Source: Augochlora pura
Taxonomy: Eukaryota > Arthropoda > Insecta > Hymenoptera > Halictidae
Assembly (NCBI RefSeq): GCF_028453695.1
Contig: NC_135781.1
Location: 16,801,640-16,865,639 of the forward strand
Length of the DNA stretch: 64,000 bases
Direction of reading: 5' to 3'
The stretch's first letter is position 1. Each line of letters opens with the position of its first letter. The position numbers and the translations under genes are program-made. The notes under the pieces are model-generated. The model was not told the origin of the DNA, ran no database searches, and saw only the letters and a program-made list of their open reading frames with translations. Below are positions 35,886 to 48,003 of the stretch, piece by piece.

Positions 35886-37351
35886 TATAACAAAGTTACA
35901 ATATCATTGAAATAGAGAAACCGAAATCCTACCCAACTTCACATTCGATAAACATGATTAGTCAGTTTTATCTGTAAATACCTATGGTTATTTCAACTCA
36001 ATAGTTCACCATCTGTCAAATCCCCTGTGATATCGGTAAATACATCCCCATGCAGAAAGACAATGAGAGAGACGCAGAATCGTTAAACCGAAATTCACTG
36101 AACGTCTAACCCAAAAAAGGACTCAACGTGGATGCCGAGGGTATATCTTCGACTTTAACACGGGAAATGTCAAACGATCGTAGGAAATTTGTTGCAGATA
36201 GGATCGAGAGCTCCTAATTTCAACGCCGCGCCGCCTGGAGATGAACTCCGGCTTTCGCGCGCAGATAGATTTTCAATAGCAACGTTCATTTGTCTCGGGC
36301 GTAGTGACAGTTGCCATCGTGTGGATCGACCTCGACAAGATCGGTGCCCGAAAGAAACGAGTTTTCCATTCAGGCTGAGCGCGGCAATCCGATCGTCGTT
36401 CCAAGAATGTTAAAGCGGACTTTCATGAGCCGGGAAGAAAGTCTGGCCCGGCTGACGCGCAGCCAGGAAGAAAATCGTGGACGGATATAAAGCATACCTA
36501 ACGACCGATCCATTGATTTTCAATTTTCAACGCGTTGCCGGAAGACAGGGACGGGGAGAGGGGGGAATGTCGACACTGAATTAGCCTGCGCGACTTGCGC
36601 CACGATGTTGTCTTGATAAATTCGGCTTGGAAACTTTTAAGATTCCTCTCGATCGCGTCCTTATCGTTCACTGGGACTGGGATCGTGAAAAATATACGAT
36701 CGACTGTCTCTTCCTTCTCCGTGAGCCAATCCGTTTTCCTATCAGCATCAATTACGTTTATTAACTCGGAAACGGCAATACGGACAGCGTAAAGGCTTCC
36801 AGTTACTTAGAATGCGTATCGTTTCATCAAGTCTCGTAGGGTTGAATTCGTAAACTTGATTGATAGACTGCGGATGTGTAGGCGAATGCGTATTCTTTTA
36901 GAAAATAGGTAGACTAATTGGTCAGAAATTTATGTCATGATCGGGTGATTCTAAAAATATATCTTTTATCTTGCATATTTTTAATGTCGCATATGTTTCG
37001 TATATTTTACGTTTAAAAACACATCATTATGCAATCGTATATTACACAATGTTATTTGCTGCATATGTGCATACATCGTGCCAGTCTAAATTATTTATAA
37101 TATCTTGTTAAATTAATTCAGTCTATTAGTCAGTTATTCGTATCATTGAGAGATTATTGCATGATATCAATATGATTCTGAATATAAGCCATGGGAAACC
37201 ATGTTTTCAAAATAATGAGTCGATAATTGAGCACCTATTACTAGTTCGACATTCGAACAGGTCAGATCTATTATTGAAGCGAGCATATGAATTTTGGACG
37301 AGTGCGTTTCGATATTTCTAAATGCCGTAAGTTCGGAAACGTGGAATTTCA
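35886..37351. other. AT-rich DNA and a GC-rich island, no gene
   Basis: A CpG-rich island at about 36120-36830 contains frames of up to 74 codons without known domains; the rest is AT-rich. Confidence 0.5.
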
Positions 37352-37419
37352 TTAATGAAGAGTTTTCGTTAATGGAGAGTTTTCGTTAATAAAGAGTTTT
37401 CGTTAATGAAGAGTTAATT
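37352..37419 (+). repeat. 17-bp tandem repeat, four copies
   Basis: Units TTAATGAAGAGTTTTCG at 37352, 37369, 37386 and 37403. The middle copies differ by one base each, and the last changes its final bases to AATT. The array is too regular and spacer-free to be a CRISPR. Confidence 0.92.
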
Positions 37420-40400
37420 AAATAATTTAACGTTAAACCTGTAACAAAAGTGTGATCGAAAATCACAATTAGTTCAATGCGCGTGTGATAAAAATGCTCG
37501 AATAAATTTAAATAAACAGCTAAATGAACATGTGATGGCGATAAATTGTTTTTGATGTACAAATTAATTTTTATTGACAAACGCCACCAACTGAGGGCAT
37601 CAAATTTAAAAAAATGCTTGCAATATATTTTGATTCAAAGTATAATATATCAGAATAACCGAAAAGTGTATATTAATACTCAAACTTTTATTGCTGAATA
37701 TAGTGTATACTTAGCATCATACTTTGTATATTCATTTTGCATATTTATCGTGCATAAACATGCGTAGTTTATTCATGAGCTTAATCATCGCGCGCTGTTC
37801 TGAAAACTAGGGGTACACGTGCTAATTAATGTATCTATGTTGTAAGCTGTGTACTTCTTTGCGCACGGATGCACAGATGCGCGTACAAACGGGTACACAG
37901 GTCGTACATTGAAATACAGTATTTAACATGTTACAAATATCTATATCACCCTTATATGATTATATGTTTGTTTTAAACAAATTATTCGAATACTGGATAA
38001 TATCCTAGATTATATATTAGAAGTGTTTGAAAACGTTCATAGATAGGTCGTAAATTGATAGCAGGAGCTTGGTCGTAATGGATTATACGAACACAGGTAT
38101 TGTACAAATATAATTGAATAGTTAACAAACGTATTATAAATTCATATTCTAAACTTTAAGTCTCGTGTGCACGCCGAATGCGAAGTGGACGCTGCGTGGA
38201 AGAGAGACAAAAAACAACGGGACTAGGATCGCGCGCATCAGAAACATAGGACTGATAAAGACGCGCATCGTCCGTCGGTAACATAAATTAAGTAAACATA
38301 ATATTTTCTGTTACAACATCTGTTACGACAAATCTCTGTTGTAATTCAGAACTTTTACATAAGCTCACGTTCGAAAAATTGTGATCTTTAATACAAACCT
38401 ACTTGGAAACTTGGAGGTAAACATTTATTAACAGAATTCAATAAAAACTTCAATTAAAAGGTAATTAAGAACATACGGTCTTTTATTTATACAGAACCTT
38501 GGTTTCAGAAAAATGGTTGATGGTTAATAATAATATACAGTAAATGTTTACGCACTCTTAGCGTGTGCAAGTCGATCTGTCAATTTCAGGGTTCAATAAA
38601 AACAACGATAATTCAGTAGAAAGTTGTTTTCGCTGAAACTGGAAACTGCTGTAACATCTTTTACTGCATCCTTCGATATTTGGCTTCCATCGTCAGATAT
38701 AAAATAGTTTGTGTTATGCAGAGCAGTTTGCCGATTAGATGGTATTCCAATTTTTATAGTAACGTGAAAAGAAAAGCGTGTCTGGCAGACTTGAATCCGA
38801 GCCTTAAAACTCGAAGTTCGCCGAGGATTCTCTTCGAAACAACATTTGCTCCGCGAAACGGGAATCTACATAACCGTTCTACTTTATCTGTTACAGTTCC
38901 TTGTTAAACGAGGATACGGTTCAAGCCCGTTTGCTCGAGTAACACTCGGAGCAGCCGAAGACGTTCCGCGCGTTCTTCGTTAATTACTGAAACAGCAGAA
39001 AACCGATGGATTGGCCGGGGAAAAATGCGCTCGGAGGTTCGCCGCCTCGCTTTATCAATCAAGCGCCGCGTGGATGCGCCATTAAGAACTTTGAACCGAC
39101 TGTTTCGAGAAGCCCTGTCACCAGTCAGCCCGGCTGCAGGGCTCCACTTATTTACCTGTCTCGCAGAACGCTTTTAAGGAATTCGCATATTTCTCTGGCG
39201 CAAGAAGATCACGCTCTAATATAGCTGCGACGGCGTCTCTCTCCGGCGGCAAAGGGTCTCCGCGCCGATTTCGTACTCTTACGCTCATTATCTGCAACGC
39301 TATGACATGACAATTGCATTTTAGTACCGAGAATTTCGTCTCGTTATCACGAGTCGCGTGAACCCGCACAAAGGGCCGCAAATTGCCGTCTACCTACTCC
39401 CTCGGTTTTCTCCTCGACGAATCCAGGGGAACGTGTCAGCCAACGCGCGACAACCTATTATTGGAACGTGTCCGTTTTGTCGAATAAATTTCAGTCGTGC
39501 TCGGCTGTTCCCCGTCTCGCTGTACAAAGGGTAAACACGGTATTGCTGATGACGTCACCGGGTTTGCGCTTAAGTCGTTCCTTTGTAGCAAAAAGACTAC
39601 TGACCCGAACGTAGCCTGCTTACTCTGCAGTCTCCCTACAATTCTAATCGCAAATGTCGTTCTTAGCAAGGCGAAATTAGCGTCCGGGATCCTATGGTTC
39701 GAAGTTACTAGCTCCTCCAATATATTTTCAAGCGCACAACCTCTCACACTTCGGACTATTTCAACTATAAAATTACAGTACATTCCCGCCAATCAGCTTG
39801 TAAACAAAAATTGGCAACTTGGCAAGAGACACAATTATGCGGGTTTCGTGTCTCGTTTTTATAATTGCAGTAATTTAGAATTCCAACTTGCAGTACTTAC
39901 ATTGCTTAAAAAATTTCACCTGTTTGTTTATAAAGGACTTCTATTTTGTTTGACAGTTTATCGAATATGATTCATACTCTGTATGAACATATTAAACTTT
40001 GTCGAATGAAACGGACATATTTAAGTATCCAATTATGTAAATACGACAAAGTAGCAAACACGAGGCACGCACGCTAATTTCACCTCGATCTAACAGATTG
40101 CAGACGAATTTATTCATGTGAAATATCTTCTGAAAAAATAGTATTACAATTGTCAATGGATCCTCAGAGTGCAACGTGTTAACATAGCCCTGTGCTTGAC
40201 TTTGACGGGACATAGTGAACGAAAGATTGGGAAACGCTAATTTATACATACTGTTTATGGAAGCATTTATATAATAATTTCAACCGTGCTTCTAGCGATT
40301 TTCATTATCAATTAAAAAAACTTCACAAATATATATAGTTGTGTCGAATGTAGCTAACTATTTTATAATACCTGCAACAACGCGTAGAAGACACTTTCAA

Positions 40401-41260
40401 GAGACAGAAGAGAAGGCGTGAGATAATTTTGCATAAATGATTTGAAGGCGAATTTTAAATTTCGTTCAATAACAGCATTCTTTCTAGAATAGAACGGCTA
40501 TGCTCAAGTTTGATCTGCTATTCCCTGTTCTCTGCTTTTCTTTCTCGTACCGACCATTCTTTATCTTCCTCGTTATACTTTTTCCTTTTCTAGTCACTCG
40601 CTAGTATTTCCTGCTTATTTCCCTATTTCTCTTATCGAGCAACAGGTCACGATGTGACTACTCTTAAAAATTTGACAGTATCCCAAATTGGAATCGCGGA
40701 TAATTTATATGCATACAACAATATAAATTTCATCTTGTTTGCCTGGCATCGTGCCAACTACCGTGCAATCATCTTTATCTTGTTGACTGTTCGTTGACCT
40801 CGCCCATAACCGAAACCATTTATTTCTCAGAAATTGCCTGCATCGATTCTAATGAATGGCAACTAAATAAATTAAAAAAAATATATATATATATAAAACT
40901 CTCCTGTTCCTTATTCCTACAGCATAATCTATCTTTTCTTTTCTATCTTATCTGAAAATGAAAAGCTAAGAGTAAGTCAGACAAGTTTCAAGTGTGCGTC
41001 ATTAAGAACTAATAAAACAATCTATGGAACAGATCATTTTTTCAGTATCCGTGAAAACTATATAAAATTGAGAGAAATTAATAATATCCTTCAATTCTTC
41101 TGGTATTCGCACAGCTTCGTTTTCACTAACGCATTCTGCATGAATTCATCGCAGCCTATCAATAGAATAAACGTTTTCCACAAGCTCCGACGAACAAACT
41201 CCTTCTCAGGAACAATAAAAGCAAAACAAACCAAACGACAACACTCTTATTATTATTGTT
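37420..41260. other. Intergenic-type DNA with a GC-rich island
   Basis: AT-rich, with a CpG-rich island at about 38680-39550. Sense and antisense frames at 39436-39970 (118 and 157 codons) overlap each other and have no recognised domain. A perfect CRE-like TGACGTCA is at 39550-39557. A piggyBac-like single end (TTAACACGTTGCACTC on the minus strand) ends at 40182. A TA microsatellite is at about 40879-40896. Confidence 0.4.
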
Positions 41261-42780
41261 CCATCTCCGCTGCCAAATGATATTCCGCGGGACAATCGGA
41301 GCTCCGATCTCTCTATTATCTCTCGCCATAAAGCGGATCGTGCAGTGGGTTCCTCGTGAAGACCGGTCACGCCCGACAGAGCCAAAAAAGGCGAACACCG
41401 GTCGCGAAAAAAAAACACAATCGCAGTATCACCGAATGTTCTTCCCCGACCAGAACCCATAGAAATTGATCCTCGATCCCGGCCGCTCGTAATTGCCTCG
41501 AGAAGGGTAGTTGCCGGCGCGCGGCAACATTAAACTACTCGGGATTCCGTGTTTCGAGCAACAGCCTTCGAAGGAACACGGCCGGCGAAGTCCAGCTGCG
41601 AATATCGCCGCCGGGTGCAGCATGGGACTAAGCCGGTGCACCTCCGGGTGTGGAGAAGAGTCGGTGTCTGGCAAGAACAGGGCAAAATTTCCGCAACATA
41701 TCGATTGTGGCCGAGGCTCCTTGCATTATCTTCTCGCTAGCTGCGTACACCGGGCGCAGTTGCGGATCCGACGGTGTATTTCCCTCGGAATCCAGAACCA
41801 CGGGGATAGATAGAACGAGAAAGAACGGATACGGGACAGAGGGTAGAACAGTTGCGAGAGGGTGGGTCGTTGGAGGGATGCGTGGAGCATGTTTCACGCG
41901 ATAGTGTACATTTGAGATACAGCCGGCGGACTACGGTTCTAATTCCGATGACGTATGAGCTTGCATAACCTAGTTTTCTGTTTGCCAGCCTCGGTAATGA
42001 GTTGTCTAGTCCTCTCTCTGTCTACCGTCGCGCGCACCCCTCCACCTGGAACCACCGAAAATCCTCCTGCCGGTGCTAACCCCACCTCGTCCTTCCTCGT
42101 CCGACCCGGAACACCGTGTACCCGCGTGTCATAAATTACACGGCTGACAGATAATCGTATGCTCGCGAGTTTCGGTGGTCGGGCCAGGGTGCGGGTGAAG
42201 GTGCGGGCGGGGTTGCGGGCGAGGGTGCGGGCGGCTAGATCGGCTGGCTCATCGGGCGGGCTGGGGGTTGGAAAGAAGGATATCTGAGCTGGAGCACGTC
42301 GCCGGCCGATAAACGTCGCCGTGCTAAATTCTCCGGCTCCGCGATGCTGAACGAGATACTCGAACCGGAATTATTTTTAATGGGCACCGTGCCGGCGAAT
42401 TAGTCGCAATCTGATTATCTTTGTTGAGCAGGGGTGCGACCGCCACCGACACCGCCGACGCCGACGCCTCCCAGACTGCCGAGGGGTGCCGGAGATTTTT
42501 AATGAACCGCCGTTGCGGCAGAATTTTCGAGAAACCCGGAAAATTACAGCCGAGAGACGCGACGCCGCAGACGGCTGTATCGCAGAGTGTGTAACCTGGC
42601 GGCGCGCTTCTGCACGGAGTGGCAAATGGATGTTGCACGATCTTTTGTCAAGATAAATTCGGAGCCAGGTAGTCCGAATGGAACGTAACGCGGCATGGTT
42701 TTGTGAAATCGTACCGCGGTCCCGCTGTTCCCACACTCTTCTAGAATTTCCGACGATATGCTGGGTCCGCGTCTTTGTCA
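41261..42780. other. CpG-rich island, 1.5 kb
   Basis: Strongly GC-rich with frames of 80-165 codons on both strands that overlap in several phases. No domain was recognised and no reading frame is favoured. It includes a 12-bp minisatellite (own entry). Possible promoter or regulatory island. Confidence 0.4.
42188..42235 (+). repeat. 12-bp G-rich minisatellite, four copies
   Basis: Units of the form GGTGCGGGCGAG start at 42188, 42200, 42212 and 42224, each with one or two changes. Every unit carries a GGG run, so the strand could form a G-quadruplex. Confidence 0.88.
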
Positions 42781-45700
42781 TTGCTAGATTAACACTAGCG
42801 CGATTAATCGAGCGTTCTCTGTTGTAAATAATTTTCTTCGAGTTCTCGCAATTAGTGGTAAATTGTCGCATCAATTACTACAATCACACCCGGATGACAG
42901 ATATTTTTGATAAAACTATAACTGAGTTTTAAAGCGGACCTTAGTTGTACTTTGTAAAAATGTATTTGCAAGATTTTTGTTGAGGCGTCTCTCCGGAATT
43001 ATGCCATTGGGTGAAAAACAACCTAGACAAAATCTGAAATTGATTGAACAATAGGTAGACTTTTCACTTTATGTAATTCATTATTCGCCATAATAATCTA
43101 TTGGCACGATAGATTTGTGTATCTGAATTCGACTTTTCATGATCTGTAAGAATACAGTAAAAAATATGATTGCGTTACAAAAATTCATGATCCTGAAATT
43201 TTAGTAATTAATTTTGAGAAAAGCAATTGTTTATTTTATTTAAAGAATGTTAGCTTTAGATATTGGAATGCATAATGTAAATAAAAAGTTATTCAAAGCT
43301 AATTAAGAAGCAGGAGTAAAGAATCTAGGGAAGTAAAAAGTGAAGATATTCTTAAAATATGCATTTAATAAATTTCAATAAATAGAAGTCGCGTATTGCT
43401 CATAGGTTACTTTTTCAACTAATGTTATGGTCCAGAAATTCAACTAATTCGATGGTCGAAAAGTAAGGTCCATCATACCACGCTTAGGATTATTTATAAT
43501 TTTATTCAGTAATATTATCAATATATATTTCGCGAGGTACTCCTGCTACAAAAGTTAGTTTTTCACAGAAAATTTCAATTAATTCTCAGAAAGTAGACAG
43601 ACAAATAACAGTATTTGTCCTTTGGGTCCACGTGGACTCGAAGCTCGGCGTCCGACTATTAAAGGTTTAGTGAACGATGCTCGCTTGAATTGATACCTGC
43701 ATTGTAAAAATCTTCAAATGTTTGCGTTCTATGACAAAAAATTGTATTTCTGTGCGACCGATTGTATTCCAGTCGCATGGTATATTTGTGTTTTTCCAAC
43801 CAAAAGCGGACAAGAATATCAAATCTGAAACGACAAACAGGTTTTGAGAAATACGTAGCAGAATAAATGGTATTTACGACGTTTCGGCGCGATATTGGTT
43901 CCAGTCCCACCGTGCACTCCATTCTTGCAGGATTCGAAAAACATACTCGCAAGCTGCACGAAGTAATTTTCGATATTCCGCTGGGTCCGCACTTCTCAGT
44001 AACCGTCGCAGCTTGTAGAGGAATAGAACTTCGATAGAAGACGCAGAAATGTCCCGATCCCTCGATAAATATTTATAGTAGTTGCAATTTCTGCCGTGAC
44101 TGACCTCGCCATATTTTTCATAAAATTTTCTTGTAAGTTTATTCTAAAAATCAAATCATCTCGTACAAGGTTAGAAACAAGAGAAATATCTCGACGCGAG
44201 GAAGTCGTGTGTCAGATAATATTTTGTGACTTACGACGAAAATCGATTTGTTTTCACAAGTGTTTAAAAATGACAAACGAAAAAGGGCCATTTAAAAAAT
44301 CAAAAGTCAGCTTCGATGTTGAGGATATATAATATACGTCAACGTTTTCTTAGTAGCATGTCCAAGTTTTACGTTTCTATAGTAACAATAATTAACATCT
44401 AAAATTTACGTTAGAACTAATTACTATGAAAATTATGTAAATTGATATAAAAATATCAAAATCAACACGCTTCTAATCTTTTAACAACTGAAAATGTGAT
44501 TTGAAAATAGTATAAAAATAGAAGAATATAGTTAGATGACAGATGAAATTTGTGATATAGACAAGTTCTGTTAGTTGACAAATGAAAACAAAATAAACAT
44601 CAATATAGACACTATGACATTACACGATAGAAATTACACATGTATTTATAAAGATAAATAAGGTATGTTTCGTTTTATATCTGATAATAAAGCAGGTCTT
44701 TAACCCCTTATCACTACATTATATTTATTAAAGTAAATTATTAAAGTTATAATATATGTATCATATGTTTAAAACAAGTTATAAGTTAGTCATCAAAAAC
44801 TTCATTCCAATGTGCTCGCGTAGAAAACAACATTATCAATATTATAATTTGCGTGAAACTCTGCCACAGAGAAAATAAGCTCCGCGAAAATTTCAGCCGT
44901 GCCTATGAGGTTAAGCGATAATGACTGCTGTCCCATTTTTCGAAGTAATCGACTATTGTGCGAAGTGCGGACGCGTACGCTATGTTCACCAGTGTAAATT
45001 CGAGGACCGTCGACAGAAGTGAAAAAAGCAATGCTCGGATCCGGTGGCGGCGAGGTATCGCTGGTAGGAGGAGTTCTAACGAACGTAACGACCTCGGTGT
45101 TTATTAAATCGATCATCCTGTCCCGGCGTCGCGTCGTTGCGGGATAGCGGCGCAACGATTCCAGCCGGATAGAGGAGTAAGTATCTTCAGGCACGTGAAC
45201 CAACGATTTTTCATCGGAACCACCCGCGAAACTCTTTTCATCGCCGTTTGCCCTCCCCGCGCGCTGAGACAGCCGTGATAAAGGAGACTGTTCGCCGACG
45301 CTTTTACCCGAAACGGCGCTTCCGGCCGTGGTAACGGCGTTTTGCGTCGTTGCCTGCTCGAGACGCGGCTGGATTCGTCATGCGATTCCGTTCGGGATAA
45401 AGTCTTTTATCCGCAAAAATCGAAACAGCATGGCACCGAGAACGATCACCAAAAACTTGTTGCCGAAGGTCACGATGACCGACGACCGCCCAAACAGCCT
45501 CGAACATGGTCAAATAGCCATAATAGTTGCACATCACGCACCATAGACAAACACAACTTCTTCGTACCAGCTATGTGTTTTTATCGCCAACATTTCCACA
45601 CTTCATCGTTATCGTGAACGTACATCAACCAATGGAAACGCAATCATTCTTTAAATTCGAGCTCTTCGCACGCTTAAAGCATTAAAACACATCTCACTTT

Positions 45701-45788
45701 CACACATTTTATTGACTTTTAATGTAAGTTCAATCTATTTCTCACGTTTGAAAACATTTACATTTTTGTACCAGTTTTCGTTTGTATA
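42781..45788. other. AT-rich DNA with a small GC island, no gene
   Basis: AT-rich except for about 44950-45520. Frames such as 44802-45203 (minus, 133 codons) lie in the GC-rich part, overlap others and are not recognisable. A possible single piggyBac-type end (TTAACCCCTTATCACTAC) starts at 44700. Confidence 0.4.
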
Positions 45789-45790
45789 TA

Positions 45791-46013
45791 CAGTGGGCGT
45801 AGAAAGTATTCGTACAGCAATCAATTCCAACTAAAACATTATAGAACTTCGTTTATTACAAATAAATTTTAACAAAATAGATGTGTACATATTCTTTGAT
45901 ATCTTCGGAGCAAATGTCATGAAAAGGAAATTGTTTATTTATATTCTTGATGAAACTATTAGCAAAACTCTTTAACATGGACTGAAATATACGCATAATA
46001 AGTATTCGTACAG
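45791..46013 (+). repeat. Left IR/DR arm
   Basis: A 223-bp inverted repeat. The direct-repeat motif AAGTATTCGTACAG occurs at about 45804-45817 and 46000-46013. In the family such motifs are the transposase binding sites. Confidence 0.9.
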
Positions 46014-46164
46014 TTCCTGTTCCATGACAGTTTCCGTTACCGTATACATGACAAGTATCTGGTAATCCATGGAATGTCAAAATAAATATCATCAGTATCT
46101 CTAGAGACCTTGTCAGAATAAATAGTGCTCTATATTTAAGATACGTAACGTTAGTAGTCCTAAA

Positions 46165-47193
46165 ATGGGACGAAAAGGAAAGGAAACGACTGAAAGTGAA
46201 AGAAAAATTATTATAAATCTGCATAATAAGTGTAAAACATTACGAGAGATTTCGGAAATTATGAATAGACCGAGGTCTACAATTTAAGACATCATTGACA
46301 GATATGGAAATCGAAAAACTTTAAGGAATAAAGCAAGGTGCGGACGTAAACTATTAATAAATGAATACACCGGCCGATGGATAATGCGTAAAATAAAACG
46401 AAATCCAAAGATTAGTGCGGCAAAAATCGCAGCTGAACTTGAAAGTGTCCTTAGTATCAGTGTCTACAGCAGTACAGAGCGTAATTTTCTACGGGATAGA
46501 GGATATCATGGCAGAGTAGTTCGTAAGAAATATTTTGTAAACGAAACTAATAGAAAGAAGCGACTGCAATTCGCAAAAGAATATGTATACGTTCCAATGG
46601 AGTATTGGAACCGTGTAATATTTACTGATAAAAGTGAATTTAACATATTCGGATCAGATGGACGATGTACGGTATGGAGGGAAAAAAAATACCGAGCATG
46701 AAAAAGAAAACTTGCAGGCGACTGTAAAGCATGACGGAGGATCGGTCACAGTTTGGCGCTGTATGAGTGCGAATGGGGTTGGATCCCTACATTTTATCGA
46801 TGGTATCATGGACCATAAATTATACATCGATATTTTAAAAACACATATTCAAGCTAGTGCAAATAAAATGCAACTACAAGACAACTATATCTTTTTACAA
46901 GACGATGATCCGAAGCATAATGCTTATAATACAAGGCAATGGATCCTGTATAACGTACCAAATCAGTTAAAATCACTCCACAGTCTCCAGACATAAACGT
47001 CATAGAGCACTTATGCAGTCATCTCGGTGAAAAAATTCGAAATTATCTTATTTCTTCAAAAAAAGATTTAAAAGATGCACTACTGCAAGAATGGAGTAAC
47101 ATTTCTAGTACTATCACCAGAAAGTTAGTACAGTCAATGTCACGAAGGCATACAGCGATTATACAATCTAAAGGGAATCCAACTAAATACTAG
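46165..47193 (+). pseudogene. Tc1-like (DD34E-type) transposase, disrupted
   Basis: The start is the ATG of 'MGRKGKETTESERK', leading into a helix-turn-helix ('LREISEIMNRPRSTI'). Codon 41 is TAA (46285-46287). The frame continues through 'GRKLLINEYTGRW', 'RDRGYHGRVVRKK' and 'VIFTDKSEFNIFGSDG', which holds the first catalytic Asp. An A8 run at 46682-46689, one A too long, shifts the frame. The new frame gives 'VKHDGGSVTVWRCMSANGVG' and 'FLQDDDPKHNA' (second Asp). A second shift near 46972-46985 restores 'PQSPDINVIEHL' (catalytic Glu). The end is at 47191-47193. Total length, about 343 codons, is normal for Tc1. All catalytic positions are still legible. Confidence 0.93.
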
Positions 47194-47263
47194 AATAACA
47201 AATAAGTTGATTTTTGTTATGTTTATGTATACAAATTAAGAGACGTTATTGTAAAGTTGGAAG

Positions 47264-47486
47264 TGTACGAATACTTATTCCGCGTATATTTCCGTCCACA
47301 TTTTAGCTTTTTGTTAATAGCTTTATAAAGAATATAGATAAACAATTTTTTCATGACATTTGCTCCGAAGATTTCAAAGAATATGTACACATCTTTTTTG
47401 TTAATATTTATTTGTAATAAACGAAGTTTTATAATGTTTCTGTTGATATTGATTGCTTGCTGTACGAATACTTTTTACACCCACTG
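47264..47486 (-). repeat. Right IR/DR arm
   Basis: Inverted partner of 45791-46013. The inner direct-repeat motif lies at 47264-47276 (TGTACGAATACTT) and the outer one at about 47461-47473. Followed by the TA duplication at 47487-47488. Confidence 0.9.
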
Positions 47487-47488
47487 TA

Positions 47489-47807
47489 TATTTCTACGGT
47501 CTTAGTATTAATAATTAAGTTATTTTCATTTCGTGGGAATTCTAGTGATCGATTTTCGGCGCTCAGTGCACTGAAAGAAACGAGACGAATATACAGGTTC
47601 ACCTAAACTAAACTACAGGAAGTTTCTTCAAATAAAAATCAAACTATTTCGAATTTTATTTTATTTAACTCTTTCGGTACGAGCATTTGATATATCCGGC
47701 ATCCCTGTGATGCCAGGTGTAATTAATAGAATATTATAGAAATATCATTAAATATTAAAACTAAAAACAACACTTTGTAGAAAAAAAACATTGTTTTATT
47801 AATTATA
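47489..47807. other. AT-rich spacer with possible piggyBac-type end
   Basis: At 47665 a TTAA is followed by CTCTTTCGGTACGAGC and then by the short hairpin 'ggcatccctgtgatgcc', the style of TTAA-MITE ends. No partner end was found. Confidence 0.3.
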
Positions 47808-48003
47808 GTTTTTAGGGAAGATTTATGACAGTTTCAGGAATGATTTAGGGCACTTTTAGGGCAGATTTAGGACAGTTTTAAGGCAGACTTAGAACACATC
47901 TAGGACAGTTTTAGATTGGATTTAGAACAGTTTTCAGACAGATTTAGGTCAGCTTTAACTCCGATTTAAGAGAGTTTTACAGCAAATTTAGGTCAGTTTG
48001 GAA
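47808..48003 (+). repeat. Degenerate ~22-bp satellite-like array
   Basis: About nine units of roughly 'agttttaggacagatttagg' follow each other with a period near 22 bp and many substitutions. The unit contains two related halves ('agttttag' and 'agatttag'), so the basic period may be about 11 bp. Confidence 0.85.

Larger units (their letters stand above)
45789..47488 (+). mobile_element. Complete-ended Tc1-like transposon with IR/DR termini
   Basis: A 1696-bp element (45791-47486) is flanked by TA on each side. The ends start CAGTGGGCGTAGAAAGTATT and, inverted, CAGTGGGTGTAAAAAGTATT. The inverted repeats run for about 223 bp. The 'aagtattcgtaca' motif occurs at the outer and again at the inner boundary of each arm, the IR/DR layout known from Sleeping Beauty-type elements. 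Between the arms lies one transposase gene on the plus strand with one stop and two frameshifts. The two arms have diverged by many substitutions and small indels, so the insertion is not very recent. Confidence 0.93.

Noticed and set aside
37352..37419. Regular 17-bp repeats considered as a CRISPR array
   Set aside because: The repeats are directly adjacent with no spacers, and the DNA is clearly eukaryotic.
39436..39970. Antisense and sense frames of 118 and 157 codons
   Set aside because: They overlap each other, run out of the GC island into AT-rich DNA without a change of character, and match no family I know.
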